Below, piece by piece: positions 53,045-64,000 of a stretch of DNA of 64,000 bases. The DNA lies in NCBI GenBank assembly GCA_019914945.1, contig CM034110.1, positions 8,077,808 through 8,141,807 on the forward strand, in the 5' to 3' direction. Under the pieces are notes generated by a model, which did no database searches, was not told where the DNA came from, and worked only from the letters and a program-made list of their open reading frames with translations. This DNA comes from Typha latifolia. Lineage: Eukaryota > Streptophyta > Magnoliopsida > Poales > Typhaceae. Numbering within the stretch: position 1 is the stretch's first letter; each line of letters starts with the position of its first letter. The translations under genes were made by a program, and so were the position numbers.

Positions 53045-56026
53045 ATGGATCGGGTGCAGCTTCTCCTCCTTGGCTTTCCCGTCTTCCTCTTCTGCTCCGA
53101 TCTCGTCAACCTCTTCACCCCACCACCACCTCCTCCTCCTAAGCCACACATTCACCACCACCACCATCCGCCGGCTTCATCTCTCCTCCAAACTCCAGAT
53201 GTCTCCGTCGCTCAGGTACTTTACCTTCTTCCATTGCTTTCTTCTCTTTCTCTATCCTCTCCTTATTCCTGGGATTTGGATCGTTCTTTTGTGGATCTGT
53301 GCAGAATCCGCTTATTGGAGGTGTGGGTTATGGGACTACGGTCGAGCTAAAGTTCTGCGCTTCTTGCTCTTACAGGTCAGACCTCTTCCTATTCTTGGGT
53401 TTCTCTCTAATCTTATTTGAATTATTGGATTCCGAAGAAAGATATGAAAAACTTGAAAGTATACTATTATCTATATTCGCGTGCAAATATGAATCCGTAC
53501 GGTTGATCTAGTTCTGTTCTTGCTGCACTACTAGTTTATTACTGGGAATGATTGATTTCTGATTGCTTGAAATGAATCCATATTTTTGTTTAAATTTTAT
53601 TTCTTCATGTGAGCTCTTAAAGTTTTATTTTTTTTGGGTTGATGTCTTTAATTCCACATCTTAATAACATGCGGTTCTTCATGCCCAAAGGCTGTCACAA
53701 GAAGAGATAGCTGCGTATAGGCTATGTAACCATAATTTGACATGTAACTTGAGAGCATCATCTCAATAATTTGAACTGTTAGGAATTCAGCGTTAAAGAT
53801 TAAACAGATTGCTAACTGCATATGAGAATGTAAGGATAAAAAACACACATTTATAGGGAGAAAAATAGAGCCGTTGACTGGATGGTTTGGTAAAAGGGTC
53901 CGAAGATATTTTTGGCCGGGAGATTTTGCTGATATTCCCTAGGAGTTTTGTAATCTTCTTGCCATTGATGTTTCTTAAGGCTATTCTGGCCACCAATTTA
54001 ACTAGCTGATTTCAACTCTTTTTAATGAATTAAAAAAAAGCTTGGACTTTTAATCATCAGGCAACTTCTATAATTCATTGGGTCTAGAAAGGAAATATAG
54101 ACCAACATTTCTGTAACATTTTTTTCGTATTTTGGGTGACCAGAGAATGAGCTTACTATGAGTACCATTACAGGGATTCCAATTACTTCACTCAGGAATA
54201 AATTAGTCAGGAATAAAAGGCACCCATGATACTTCCTTGCTTCCTTGTGAATTTTAATTTTTGGAGGACATAACTCATGGTAACGCTAAATAGTGGAAAA
54301 TGAACCTCGTCTAGCCAAGCCAATAGTGGAAAATGATAACGCTAAATAGTTCTTTTTGTCTATCCTATTTTATTTCCTTTTTGAGGAATAACATTATATT
54401 TATTTAACCTGAGATATTGAAACAGCAGCAAATGATTCCAACATTCATTTTGTTATTCCACCAAGGATCTAAATTCCATGCCTATTTTAGTGCACTGGAA
54501 AAATAATTAATAGAAGAGCGGGTCATTCTTTGTAATTGTTCTCTCCTTCAAGAAACTATATTTCTGTGTTGAGTTTTATATATCTGCTATGGAATCTGTA
54601 GTTATCATGACAAATTCTTCACTTTGTTATGTTCTGTATAATTTCTATTTGAGAAGATCATCAAACATGAAATCATGAATAACGTTGAGATATTTATTTT
54701 GGTAGGGGAACTGCGATGACCATGAAGAAAATGTTGGAAACCTCTTTTCCTGGGCTCCACGTAGTCCTGGAAAATTATCCTCCAACCCTTCCAAAACGCC
54801 TACTCAGCAAAGTGGTACCCATTGTTCAAGTAGGAGCTATTGGAATTGTAATGGCCGGTGACCAGATTTTCCCCAGGCTGGGAATGACACCTCCTCCATT
54901 GTATTTCACTTTGCGTGCCAATAGATTTGGAGCTATGGCAACAACTTGGCTTCTTGGAAATTTTGTGCAATCTTTTCTACAGAGTTCTGGTGCATTTGAA
55001 GTTTACTGCAATGGAGACTTGGTAGGGTTGCTCTGAGACACAAAACCTTTGTTTTCTGATGCATCCATTTTTTGGCGTGTTATACTGACCTTTGTAGTGC
55101 AAAATAATCTTTTTGTCAGAACTCATAATGTTTTGAATGCGTACGTAGAAAGGCAGGCATAAATTAAAAAAAAAAAACAAGTAGATACAGCTTTTTTAAG
55201 AACCCTATTGCATATAGTTTTTATGTGAGATAATAATCTTTTTGTAAGTATATTTTGTTTTATGACGGCTGTGGTTACAATTAGCAATGCTTCCATTTCC
55301 ATGCAGCAACGTCATATCATTGTATGTTTTCCATTTGTCTGCGTAACAGATGTGGTGCAAGTCATTTTTGTTTATGATAGCTATGTGGTTACAATTAACA
55401 ATGCTTCCATTTCCATGCTGTAATGTCATACCATTGTATGTTTTCCATTTGATTGCGTAACAGATGTTGCAGATATTTTGTTAGTGTACTTGAAAATTTG
55501 ATTTTTTTTTTCTTCTCCTTATCCCTTGCCGAATGCTGGCAGCTTTGTAACAACTTGCTGTAATTGCCTAATTCTTGTGGTGAAGAATTCAATCTGCCCA
55601 TAGCCATTTATTTCATGAGGGTTTTGGAATTTCCATATTTTTTGTGTTTGTTTCTTCTTTTCCATATCTGGTGAAATATGATTGCCTAAAGTTAAATGAT
55701 GAAGACGAAGGAAATTATAAAGTTGCTCAACCTATTATATAGACTAATGCCTTGTCCTTGCAAGAATCTGTGATTAAATGATTGGTTTTGCAAGAATCTG
55801 TGAAAGATATTGTGGTTAAGTTTATGTAAGCATGTTTATCTTCCCATTTCTTTGTGATGTCTGCACATGGCTCTTGGTTGCTCACTATAAATTCCTTTCC
55901 ACTTTCTAGGTTTTCTCAAAATTGGAGGAGCAGAGGTTCCCCAGTGAATTTGAGCTGAGAGAACTGATTGGCAACAAATTACCAGAAAGTCAATTTGGGA
56001 AAAATCTTGGAAAAGTTTGGGCATAG
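53045..56026 (+). CDS. SelT-like protein (thioredoxin-fold Rdx family)
   Basis: Plant homologue of selenoprotein T, an ER-associated thioredoxin-like redox protein. Exons: 53045-53215, 53305-53375, 54706-55021, 55910-56026, in phase, giving 224 residues. A hydrophobic signal or anchor segment lies at about 5-24. A low-complexity stretch of seven prolines and a His run follows (about 26-42). The Rdx core is VELKFCASCSYRG with C75xxC78, where animal SelT has CxxU; land plants lack selenocysteine. Then come FPGLHVVLENYPP, a hydrophobic stretch VVPIVQVGAIGIVMAGDQ, and the C-terminal block FPSEFELRELIG. The start is the first ATG and gives a sensible signal segment. Introns 2 and 3 are long; intron 3 holds a 114-base tandem duplication. 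Confidence 0.92.
55260..55470. repeat. Two-copy tandem duplication, about 114-bp unit
   Basis: The block GTGGTTACAATTAGCAATGC, followed by TTCCATTTCCATGC and CATTGTATGTTTTCCATTTG, begins at 55,271. It recurs with a few substitutions from 55,385. It lies inside intron 3 of the SelT-like gene. Confidence 0.85.
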
Positions 56027-57067
56027 GTAATTGGAGAGATTTTTCAATATGCAAGAAACTTCATGGTGGTCTGGTTATCAATTTGCTGCTGTCATCTCAC
56101 GTGTGTTAAAACCATCTACTTAGGGACAGACAGGAGAAGCTGCAACTTTTGATTTATTATTTCTTCGTTAATGATCAACTTGCTAATTATCCAGACTTAT
56201 ACTTGTAAAGAATCAGCTTATTTTGTTAGTCAATCTGATCATTTCCGGTGATTGCTGTTATCTGCTATTTTATTATCAATCTTGTTGGTATGGACGCAGC
56301 TAATTTTCTATTATTTTGCTATCGATCGGAGCATATCTTCTTTCTAGTTCATGTCAAGAGTTTCTGATTCTCTAGGTGAATTACTTGTACCAGAGGCAGC
56401 AATTTTTGTTAGTAAAGGAACAATCAATTGTCTATCACTTGCATCAATATTAGTAGTCGTTTGCTTGATTATTTTACTGTCTATATGTAAGATTTGCGTT
56501 CCTAAACTTAAATTAATAGGTAAACCAACTACCAGGTCTTCAACTCATGGTTCAATAGACTGACTCTGATCATATTAGTTTATATGAATTATCCAAGTGC
56601 TAAATACATTTAGACCCCCACCCTTAATGGTGCGGACAAGAAAATATTAATAATCATTTTATTTGTTCCTTTTAAAATAAAGATAAAAACTGTTTTAAAG
56701 CATCTGAAATTAATTATGAGATTTTTTCACATAGTTATAAGGATTTTACGTATAAACGAAGAATAGTTCAGGGTCATAAATGTAATTATCTCTAAATCCA
56801 AAAGCTTCTTTAACTCGTCATGCTTAACAGAAAAAATTCCACGCAGATGACCTCAGGGGTTATAAAAGTTTTCCAGAACAAAGTACAAAGAAAAGTCCTC
56901 TAATCGTCTCCACTGAGGCCGCCTTTACCTCTAGTCACCGCGCCACCTGTCATCTCCACCGCCTCCCTCCGATTCAAACACGAATTCCTGCCGTCCGATC
57001 TAACAACATTAATTACAACCGTCTCTCCTCTCTTCCACACTCTCTTCGTTCTCAACTCCATTTTCTC
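56027..57067. other. Intergenic between SelT-like and NDA genes
   Basis: SelT-like 3' flank on the left; CT-rich, GC-rising promoter and leader of the dehydrogenase gene from about 56,880. A 70-codon ATG-initiated frame at 56,351-56,563 (plus) encodes a hydrophobic peptide with a membrane-like segment (LASILVVVCLIILLSICKIC) but no recognisable family. A small inverted-repeat element lies at about 56,603-56,796. Confidence 0.45.
56603..56796. mobile_element. Small MITE-like inverted repeat
   Basis: The left end AATACATTTAGACCCCC matches the reverse complement of the right end (AATTACATTTATGACCCT). The two ends lie about 190 bases apart, with AT-rich filler and no coding capacity. Confidence 0.4.
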
Positions 57068-60000
57068 ATGGCTTTCTTCCGATCTCTCTCTCGCCTCTCC
57101 CCGCTCTCCCGCTCCAATCCCAGGAAACACTTCTCCCCCATCTTCCCTCTGTCCGCCGCCTTCGTCTCCGATGCTGGAGCTGCCGAGGCAGTCGGATCAG
57201 GCGTGGCCGCGGCGGGCCTCTCGGGGCTGGGGCCCACGCGATCCACGGAGAAGCCGAGGGTCCTGGTGCTGGGGACGGGGTGGGCGGGGTGCCGGCTCAT
57301 GAAAGAGATCGACACCCGACTCTACGACGTCGTGTGCGTCTCGCCGCGCAACCACATGGTGTTCACGCCGCTGCTGGCCTCGACGTGCGTGGGAACGCTC
57401 GAGTTCCGGTCCGTCGCCGAGCCCATCGGGAGGATCCAGCCCGCGATCTCGACTGCGCCAGGGTCCTACTTCTTCCTCGCCAAGTGCACCGGCGTGGATC
57501 CCGAGGCGCACACGGTTAGTTGGGTTGTTGCTTACTTGCTTACGGCTTCCGAAGTGTTTAATGAAATGGGGAAGCGAGGGGAAAGTGGGATTTCCGGGGA
57601 AATTTAAGACCTCTAAGCTTCTTTTTTTCATGAATCATGATAGGATGTAAAGGATGCTCGATCCGTGTTTTGTTATGGTAAATTATAATGTTTCTTTCTT
57701 TCTTTTTTGAAAAATAATAATAAGGTGGAGTGTGAAACTGTTACGGATGGTGTTAAAGATAGTTTGGAGCCGTGGAAATTTAAGGTCTCATATGACAAAT
57801 TGGTCGTTGCATCCGGAGCAGAGGCCTCGACTTTTGGAATACATGGTGTGAAGGATCATGCAATCTTTCTTCGTGAAGTCCACCATGCCCAAGAAATTCG
57901 TCGCAAGCTCCTCCTCAATCTAATGCTATCTGATGTGCCAGGTATGTTATCTCAATAGCTCGATTTATGTTTTTTTTTTTCCTTTTCACTTGTATAAAAA
58001 AGGAAGCTTTGCAAAAAGTTATATTGTCAAATTGTTCTGCTAGACTGCTAGTGATTTATCGGATAATCATCGATATCACTCAGATAATCAATGCTATTTA
58101 GCAAGAAGGAAGCTTTGCAAAAAAGTTACTATTTTATCACTCAGTATTAATTTCCTTGGCGCAGAATAACTGTAGAACACATTAAAGATCTAACGGCGTG
58201 TTTCTTCTTGTTTATCATATTGCACGGCACTTTTTGATAATATTATGCAGATCCTAGAGGAGGAGCATTTGGCATAACATCGTATATTTTAAGATTTGAC
58301 TACTAAAAATTAAGAAGGTTCATTGTACCTGTTGCAAATGTCTTTGATCCCCTCTATTAAGGCTTAGAGCCTTAGATATAACTTGCTGAGTTATACTACA
58401 GGTATTTCAGAGGAAGAAAAGAAAAGACTCTTGCACTGCGTTGTTGTTGGAGGTGGTCCAACAGGTGTGGAATTCAGTGGCGAACTCAGTGATTTTATTA
58501 TCAGAGATGTTCATGAACGTTACTCCCATGTTAAAGATTATATCCGTGTAACCCTAATTGAGGTTTGCATACAGTAGCTCTTCATCGATCTTTAAAATAT
58601 TGACTGGTTTTTTCACTGAAGCTTTTATTTACTGTTACAAGTATTCATATCAAGTTGCTTGCTGTAATTATGTAAAATAGTTTGATCTAAGATTGAGTTT
58701 TGACAGTTGTTTTTCCCTTTCTCATCTTAGGCAAGTGAAATATTGTCATCATTTGACGTTCGCCTCAGACAGTATGCTATAAGTCAACTTACTAAGGTGA
58801 GTAAATCCAAGTCAATGGGGACAAACTCCTTTGTGGCGATATTATTTATTTTATTATCCGTTTGGGTTCATCATGTAACTTATTTTTTAAAATCTCTTGC
58901 CATATAGTTTTTTTTTTTAAACTACTTTGGGATCTACACGACATTAGCATATTTCACATTTTGAACTTTCTAATACGAGTCATTCTTTCTATGTCCTGTT
59001 TCCATCACTTATACATCTGTGGAAGGAGAGAACAGACAGTGAAGAATCTAATTTTTTTTATATCCCAGTCAGGTGTTCGCCTTGTCAATGGAATAGTGAA
59101 AGATGTACAATCTGAAAAACTAATTCTGAATAATGGAGAAGAGGTTCCATATGGGCTTCTTGTATGGTCTACTGGTGTTGGCCCTTCCCCATTGGTTCTC
59201 TCTTTGCCATTTTCAAAGTCACCAGGTGGAAGGTATTATTTTTCACTTTAAGCAGCTTAATATCTATTCTTTGTTGTTTTTACAATATCGATTTTATTCA
59301 ACATTTGCTCCTGAAATATAAAGTTGCATTTATCTAAACTTCAGATGCAACTTATACATTAGAACTCCTATAGTGTTCATACTGATGCAACTTATATGTC
59401 AAGGAAAAGTAAGAAGATTTGCATTCTTTACAGGATTGGTGTCGATGAGTGGTTACGTGTTCCTTCTTCTCCGGACGTGTTTGCTATTGGTGATTGTAGT
59501 GGATTTATTGAAAGCACAGGCAAACCAACCCTTCCAGCTTTAGCTCAGGTAATCTGGTGCAATATTTTGCTTTTCCAAAATCATATTTCTTGTAAGAAGA
59601 GATGCAAATCATAAGTCTAGATGCATGTTTGAAGGATTTATAACTCCATGAAGTTGCTAAAACTTTTTGCAAATCTAAAGCCTCTTGCATCTGTGGTAGA
59701 AAGAGATCCTTTTGAACTCCCATCTGGATTAGAAACCAACAGAGAGATGGGAGAGCTTTAGGACTAAATCTAGCTAAATTACAAATCATGCAAGAGGGGT
59801 TTATTACTAAATCTATGATTGGTAATTGAAAATTTGAGTTATTGATCTTGCTGGTCGTAGAATGGGCAGGGGGCTTGCAACCTAGCTTACGCTTATTTAG
59901 TGGACATCATATGCACCATTGACCTATATTTCTAGTTGTCTTTACCTTTTGCAAGTTGAATCAAGTTTTCATTTCAAATAGTAATTTAAAATTTTAAAGT

Positions 60001-60419
60001 GTTAAAAACAGGTTGCAGAACGACAAGGAAAGTATCTGGCCAAACTATTGAACCGGATTGGTAAAGCTGGTGGAGGCCATGCAAACTCTACAGCTAATGT
60101 GGAACTTGGAGATCCCTTCGTATATAAGCATCTGGGAAGCATGGCAACAGTTGGAAGATACAAAGCACTAGTGGATTTAAGACAGAGCAAGGTTAGTTAT
60201 CTTCGCACCATGTCTATTATGTCGTCAAATTTGGTGATGAAACTAATGGTGCTTCTCTTTGATCAGGAGGCAAAAGGGTTGTCTCTTGCAGGATTTGTCA
60301 GCTGGTTCATCTGGCGATCGGCATACTTAACTCGTGTTATTAGTTGGAGGAACAGATTTTACGTTGCAATCAACTGGCTTACTACATTTGTGTTTGGTCG
60401 TGACATAAGCCGCATCTAA
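57068..60419 (+). CDS. NDA: Internal alternative NAD(P)H-ubiquinone oxidoreductase (type II), mitochondrial
   Basis: Rotenone-insensitive flavoenzyme on the matrix face of the inner mitochondrial membrane; passes electrons from NADH to ubiquinone without pumping protons. Exons: 57068-57514, 57725-57941, 58402-58562, 58731-58796, 59069-59232, 59434-59548, 60012-60191, 60267-60419, in phase, giving 500 residues. The N-terminus (about 1-60) is rich in Ser, Arg and Ala, as expected of a transit peptide. The FAD Rossmann motif GTGWAG is at 69-74 and the NAD(H) motif GGGPTG at 238-243. Acidic E275 at the end of the second beta strand favours NADH over [32 protein letters not shown] and [16 protein letters not shown] are standard for the family. 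No EF-hand insertion is present, which separates it from the NDB group. The C-terminal block [12 protein letters not shown] is the membrane-associating end. Confidence 0.95.
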
Positions 60420-61040
60420 GGCTTTTGGAAAGGTATTCCCCTTCCATATAGAATTTTTTTTCCCGGGAGAAATCTACCCCCTTCCATATAAAGTTCGTAT
60501 TCCTTTTCTTTTTGGACCTCGATTACAGTTAAGTAATAACCAGATTCCAGTGTTTGGCGAATAAATCTGGCATTTTCTCTGTTTATTACTTGACTGTTGG
60601 TTCTTGTATACTGGAACAAAGGCTTATTAAATTGGATATTTTGGATAATAGTAGTAGTTTCCACAACCACCCTTTGTGAATAAACCGAAAAGCACGTACA
60701 CTGAAAGTAAATTGTCATCGGCAATTACTTTTCTGGGTAATTATATTATTACTCGAGCGAGAGAGTTATGCCCACAGCTGTGGTATTGGAAACTTACCTA
60801 CCTGAATACCCGGAAAATAAGAGAATACCACGAGCTTGATTAATACCTAATTAAAATAATCACATTTGATTACAAATTGAAGACACTAATTAAGAGCTGA
60901 GAAACAACTGTTAGGGATATTCCTATATAAATTAATTTCTTTCCAAGACACAGCCACTGTTGCGGTTAATCTCAGCCTTAAACTGGATAATATCAACACC
61001 ACTCAGGGCAAGATTCGATGTGTGAACTCTTGCAGGAAGC
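60420..61040. other. Intergenic between converging NDA and ZNHIT3-like genes
   Basis: Both genes end toward this stretch, so it mostly holds two 3' untranslated regions. The open frame on the minus strand at 60,724-60,416 overlaps the NDA stop region and has no family features. Nothing else seen. Confidence 0.55.
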
Positions 61041-63828
61041 TCACTCTTTTGGACTAACAATGGCCAGAATCTGCACATATGCCGGATGTATGGTTGTTAC
61101 TATCCAATCTCATTAGCCTACGAAGCAAAACGGAGAAGGGACGCACCTTGTCAGTGAATTCATGAAAAATTTGTCCTTGGATGGCTTTATCCAATTCCTG
61201 CAAACAAATAAAGCGGTGGTTTAAGCATTGAATTTTCTTTGGATTTTAATCTAAACAAGTGCAACTGAGTATATCTGAATGAAAAAATGGTAGCACCCAA
61301 ATTTTAGGCTTTGACTATTTCTGTGATGATCATGTTACAGTGAATCATTACCTTGTCTGGCTCTTCGGCACTGTCAATTCTGATTATAAGTTTCCGTAGT
61401 TCTTCATCCTTCAGAGCGTCTCGAATATCGGCGGACACAGCTGTGTTTGTGAGTAAAAGCTTAATGTGAGATAAACAAAATATGTGGATATATTAAGAGG
61501 CAGAAAGTTGGATAGATCACAATGCTAATATCTGTCGATCAGAATGCAGAACAGCTGATTGATAACATACAATAACAACATAGAAATTGAGAAGGAATAT
61601 AATGCAATGAAACATTTACGTGATTAAATCGGCACACATTTTGTCTTTGTACATCATATGTGCAAGTTTCATTCCAGTCATGTGATAGATGAACAGCAAA
61701 GTAGCAACTACATCAGTGTCGTGCTCTACAAACCTTTTGCTATTAATATGTGGTAGATATCAAGAGCACTTTAGGCAATCCAGAAGCTCTTGCTGATTAC
61801 TCGACAAAGAGTATATTCTCGACAGATGAAAATAAATAATGACAGAAGGTATTATGACAACTTATATCATAAGCCAAACATCAAAATCTATTAAGAACTC
61901 ATCACAAATTAAATATGGCTATTCAAGTCATCAATCAGAATGTTTGAGGGGCTGTAAGAACAGTATTCTCTTTGCAGTTTCCAGAGTGAGCTTCAAGAAG
62001 ATATCCTAGTTTTTTTAGACAGCTAAGAAGAGAGGTAAGTGGAGACTAGTAGACGAAGTGCTTTAAGATCATTATCTAAAATTCTAAATATCTAACAAAA
62101 ACACTAATTGATTGCACACAAGGCCTTTAACAAGGGGGGCTCAATTGTTTCCTGTCTATTACCAATATTCCTTAGAATATTTGACAAGCAAGGTGAAAAG
62201 CATGCCCACATATAGTCAGCACAATGACCAGCGAGTGATAAGAGCATATTCAGATAAGTGGGCACTGCCAATTGTCTATTGGATTTGAATCATCAACAAG
62301 AAAGAAAGTATTTCTTCACCAAGACAAGTATTTGCAGTTAAGTGCCAATTGTCCATTGGATTGAATCATCAACAAGAAAGAAACTCTTCATTAAGATAAG
62401 TACTACCAGTTAAGTGCCACTTGTCTATAGGATTGAATCATCAACAAGAAAGTAATCATCACCAAGACAAGTAATTGCAGTTAAGTGCCAATTGTCCATT
62501 GGATTGAATCATCAACAAGAAAGGAACTCTTCATTAAGATAAGTACTACCAGTTAAGTGCCACTTGTCTATAGGATTGAATCATCAACAAGAAAGTAATC
62601 ATCACCAAGACAAGTATTTGCAGTTAAGTGCCAATTGTCTATTGGATTGAATCATTGACAATAAAGAAGTAACTCTTCAAGTATTTGCAGTTAAAATGTT
62701 CAAAGATTTAATAAATTTTGCAACATCTTATGAAAATACCCAATACCGTGGATTTTATGTCCCTCAAACAACAAATGAAGAAGAATATAGTTTTATAATC
62801 TTCAGTCAACTAATTGGGTTTTAGAACAAAAGGGAAATAAAAGACTTGACAATTCAATCTGATATGAAAAAAATATATTCTAACAGAGCATCATAACATG
62901 TAATACATGCATGATCAGGCAAACCATACCTAGAGATTGTAATTGCTCTTCATTCACAAGCCAGCTTGGTTCCTCGACTTCAAGCGACCTTGCAGGGCGC
63001 ACAGTGGCTGCTGCTAATGATAGGAAAAATGTCTATTTAACAATATGTGGCTCTTAGGACCTAATTTGAAGTAGATATAGGGTCTAGTTACATATTTCAT
63101 GGTATAAATTAACATCAGAATGAGAGCATGCAACAATAAATGCCAGACTAAATTATCTCCTCTTCCTCCTGCCAAAGAGCTCATGTCCATGACGCATGAG
63201 AGGGTCTCTTAAAGAAAATATAGAACAAACTGTGCATGCAGATTCAATCCAATGTTATTTCCTTTGGTGAAGTTGGCATAGAACACCAGATAGTGGAACA
63301 TTTGCTACATTTAGGGTCCAGAAGCCAGTGCCTTTCTTTACCAAAATAATGAATTCATGTCTTTCGATATTGCATTGGAACAAGCATAATGAGTGATGAT
63401 TAACATATGGATACTATCTAATCTGGAATAAGAATACTTAATTCTTTCAGGCAATGCACGATTTCTTGAAAAGCTTTTGCTTTTTCTCATCAGTTGATTG
63501 AGCAAACTTTTTGCCAGGAGGTGAAAAAAGTAATTAGTAATAAATCATGTTCTAAAATGCCAAAACCCAGAACCTAAGATTAACAGGAGGAAAGTCTGGA
63601 TTTTTTTAATTAACATTCACAGATAAACATACAACGAAACACCCCTTTCCTATTTTCCTTTGTCTGGTTGCACGACATGGGAGCTGAGGTATATTTTGGA
63701 TGTAGCAGCTTCCTATACCAAAAGAATTTCACTACTGAATCGAGAAAGTAGACTGGGTCCTCAAGCAAATTGGAGGAAAGACTTACTCTGTTCTTCCAGA
63801 GGAGTCAATGACTTCTGACAAAGGATTT
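61041..63828 (-). CDS. ZNHIT3-like: Zinc finger HIT domain protein 3-like (partial, 5' end beyond window)
   Basis: Relative of ZNHIT3, a HIT-finger protein that helps assemble box C/D snoRNPs (family knowledge). Minus-strand exons visible: 63828-63787, 63007-62930 (or starting 63010 or 63013), 61440-61352, 61197-61147, 61070-61041, all in phase. The first visible exon reads EILCQKSLTPLEEQ; its HKE-I-x-C-like context is where the last cysteine of the HIT finger is expected. Later exons read RPARSLEVEEPSWLVNEEQLQSL, split by introns, then ADIRDALKDEELRKLIIRID, LDKAIQGQIFHEFTDK, and the ending ILAIVSPKE plus stop, matching the family's C-terminal helices. The HIT finger itself must lie to the right of base 64,000. 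The long intron between exons at 62,930 and 61,440 contains a minisatellite. Confidence 0.8.
62258..62700. repeat. Minisatellite, 71/72-bp units in alternating types
   Basis: About six units. The word AAGTGCC recurs at 62,340, 62,412, 62,483, 62,555 and 62,626, spacings of 72, 71, 72 and 71. An earlier diverged copy begins near 62,258. Units alternate between a form with CCAATTGTCYATTGGATTGAAT and a form with CCACTTGTCTATAGGATTGAAT, giving a dimer period of 143. All copies carry ATCAACAAGAAAG. It lies in an intron of the ZNHIT3-like gene. Confidence 0.92.
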
Positions 63829-64000
63829 CTGCACCAATTAATTGAAAAGAAAAGTTTACTCATGACACAAATCAACAAAAAAGAAACATATAGAAGTACA
63901 CGCTACATTGGCAATGATAAGAAATATGGAATTTCAACTATTCAAGGAAACAGTATTGGCTCTATCAATTAACAATTACCCATGATGGTACAAACCTATA
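63829..64000 (-). other. Intron of the ZNHIT3-like gene, running off the window
   Basis: Upstream of the first visible exon's acceptor (tggtgcag). The minus-strand frames are closed and there is no HIT-finger coding, so the 5' exons are outside the window. Confidence 0.55.

Noticed and set aside
56351..56563. 70-codon frame with a membrane-like segment between SelT-like and NDA genes.
   Set aside because: Hydrophobicity follows from T-rich sequence; no signal, family or transcript feature supports a gene.
57197..57631. 144-codon minus-strand frame opposite NDA exon 1.
   Set aside because: Shadow of a GC-rich exon; the plus strand has the FAD-binding motif and correct splicing.

Overview
This window is nuclear DNA from a flowering plant. 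It has short exons split by AT-rich GT-AG introns, plant-only families (RLCK-VII kinase, CDPK, S1FA, DUF1685, JOX dioxygenase, internal alternative NAD(P)H dehydrogenase) and plant-type repeats. Several first exons are very GC-rich (CDPK, DYRK, JOX, NDA, SEC61B) while downstream exons are AT-rich. That gradient is typical of monocots, so a monocot is my best guess; the species cannot be read from the sequence.

Layout. 0.5-2.5 kb (+): PBL27-like receptor-like cytoplasmic kinase. 4.0-4.9 kb (-): DUF1685 protein. 7.1-8.9 kb (-): S1FA, head-to-head with SEC61B (+) at 9.7 kb. 14.0-16.3 kb (+): E2 ubiquitin-conjugating enzyme of the UBE2C type. 19.3-20.2 kb (-): At4g08330-like CxxC protein. 22.2-24.3 kb (-): ureidoglycolate hydrolase family protein. 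25.4-30.4 kb (-): LisH plus DYRK kinase. 30.4-36.5 kb: AT-rich gene-poor DNA. 36.5-39.8 kb (-): 2OG dioxygenase of the jasmonate oxidase (JOX) type. 39.8-46.0 kb: gene-poor DNA with a hAT-like element. 46.1-50.3 kb (-): CDPK. 51.7-52.7 kb (-): decayed LINE. 53.0-56.0 kb (+): SelT-like thioredoxin-fold protein. 57.1-60.4 kb (+): alternative NAD(P)H dehydrogenase. 61.0 kb to the right edge (-): ZNHIT3-like gene whose 5' end lies beyond the window.

I rebuilt thirteen complete protein-coding genes and one partial gene. Eleven of the complete genes are spliced; every junction used GT-AG and kept codon phase, and their summed lengths are multiples of three. SEC61B is a single exon. The genes do not form a pathway or cluster. 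They are independent housekeeping and signalling genes: immune and calcium kinases, jasmonate turnover, purine catabolism, mitochondrial electron transport, ER translocation and ubiquitination. I found no CRISPR array, rRNA gene, convincing tRNA or biosynthetic cluster. The less expected signals are three inverted-repeat (MITE-like) elements, a 71/72-bp alternating minisatellite in a ZNHIT3 intron, a 114-bp intronic tandem duplication in the SelT gene, a triple NAG splice acceptor, a cysteine cluster in the DYRK protein, and two promoter-like islands with no gene attached.
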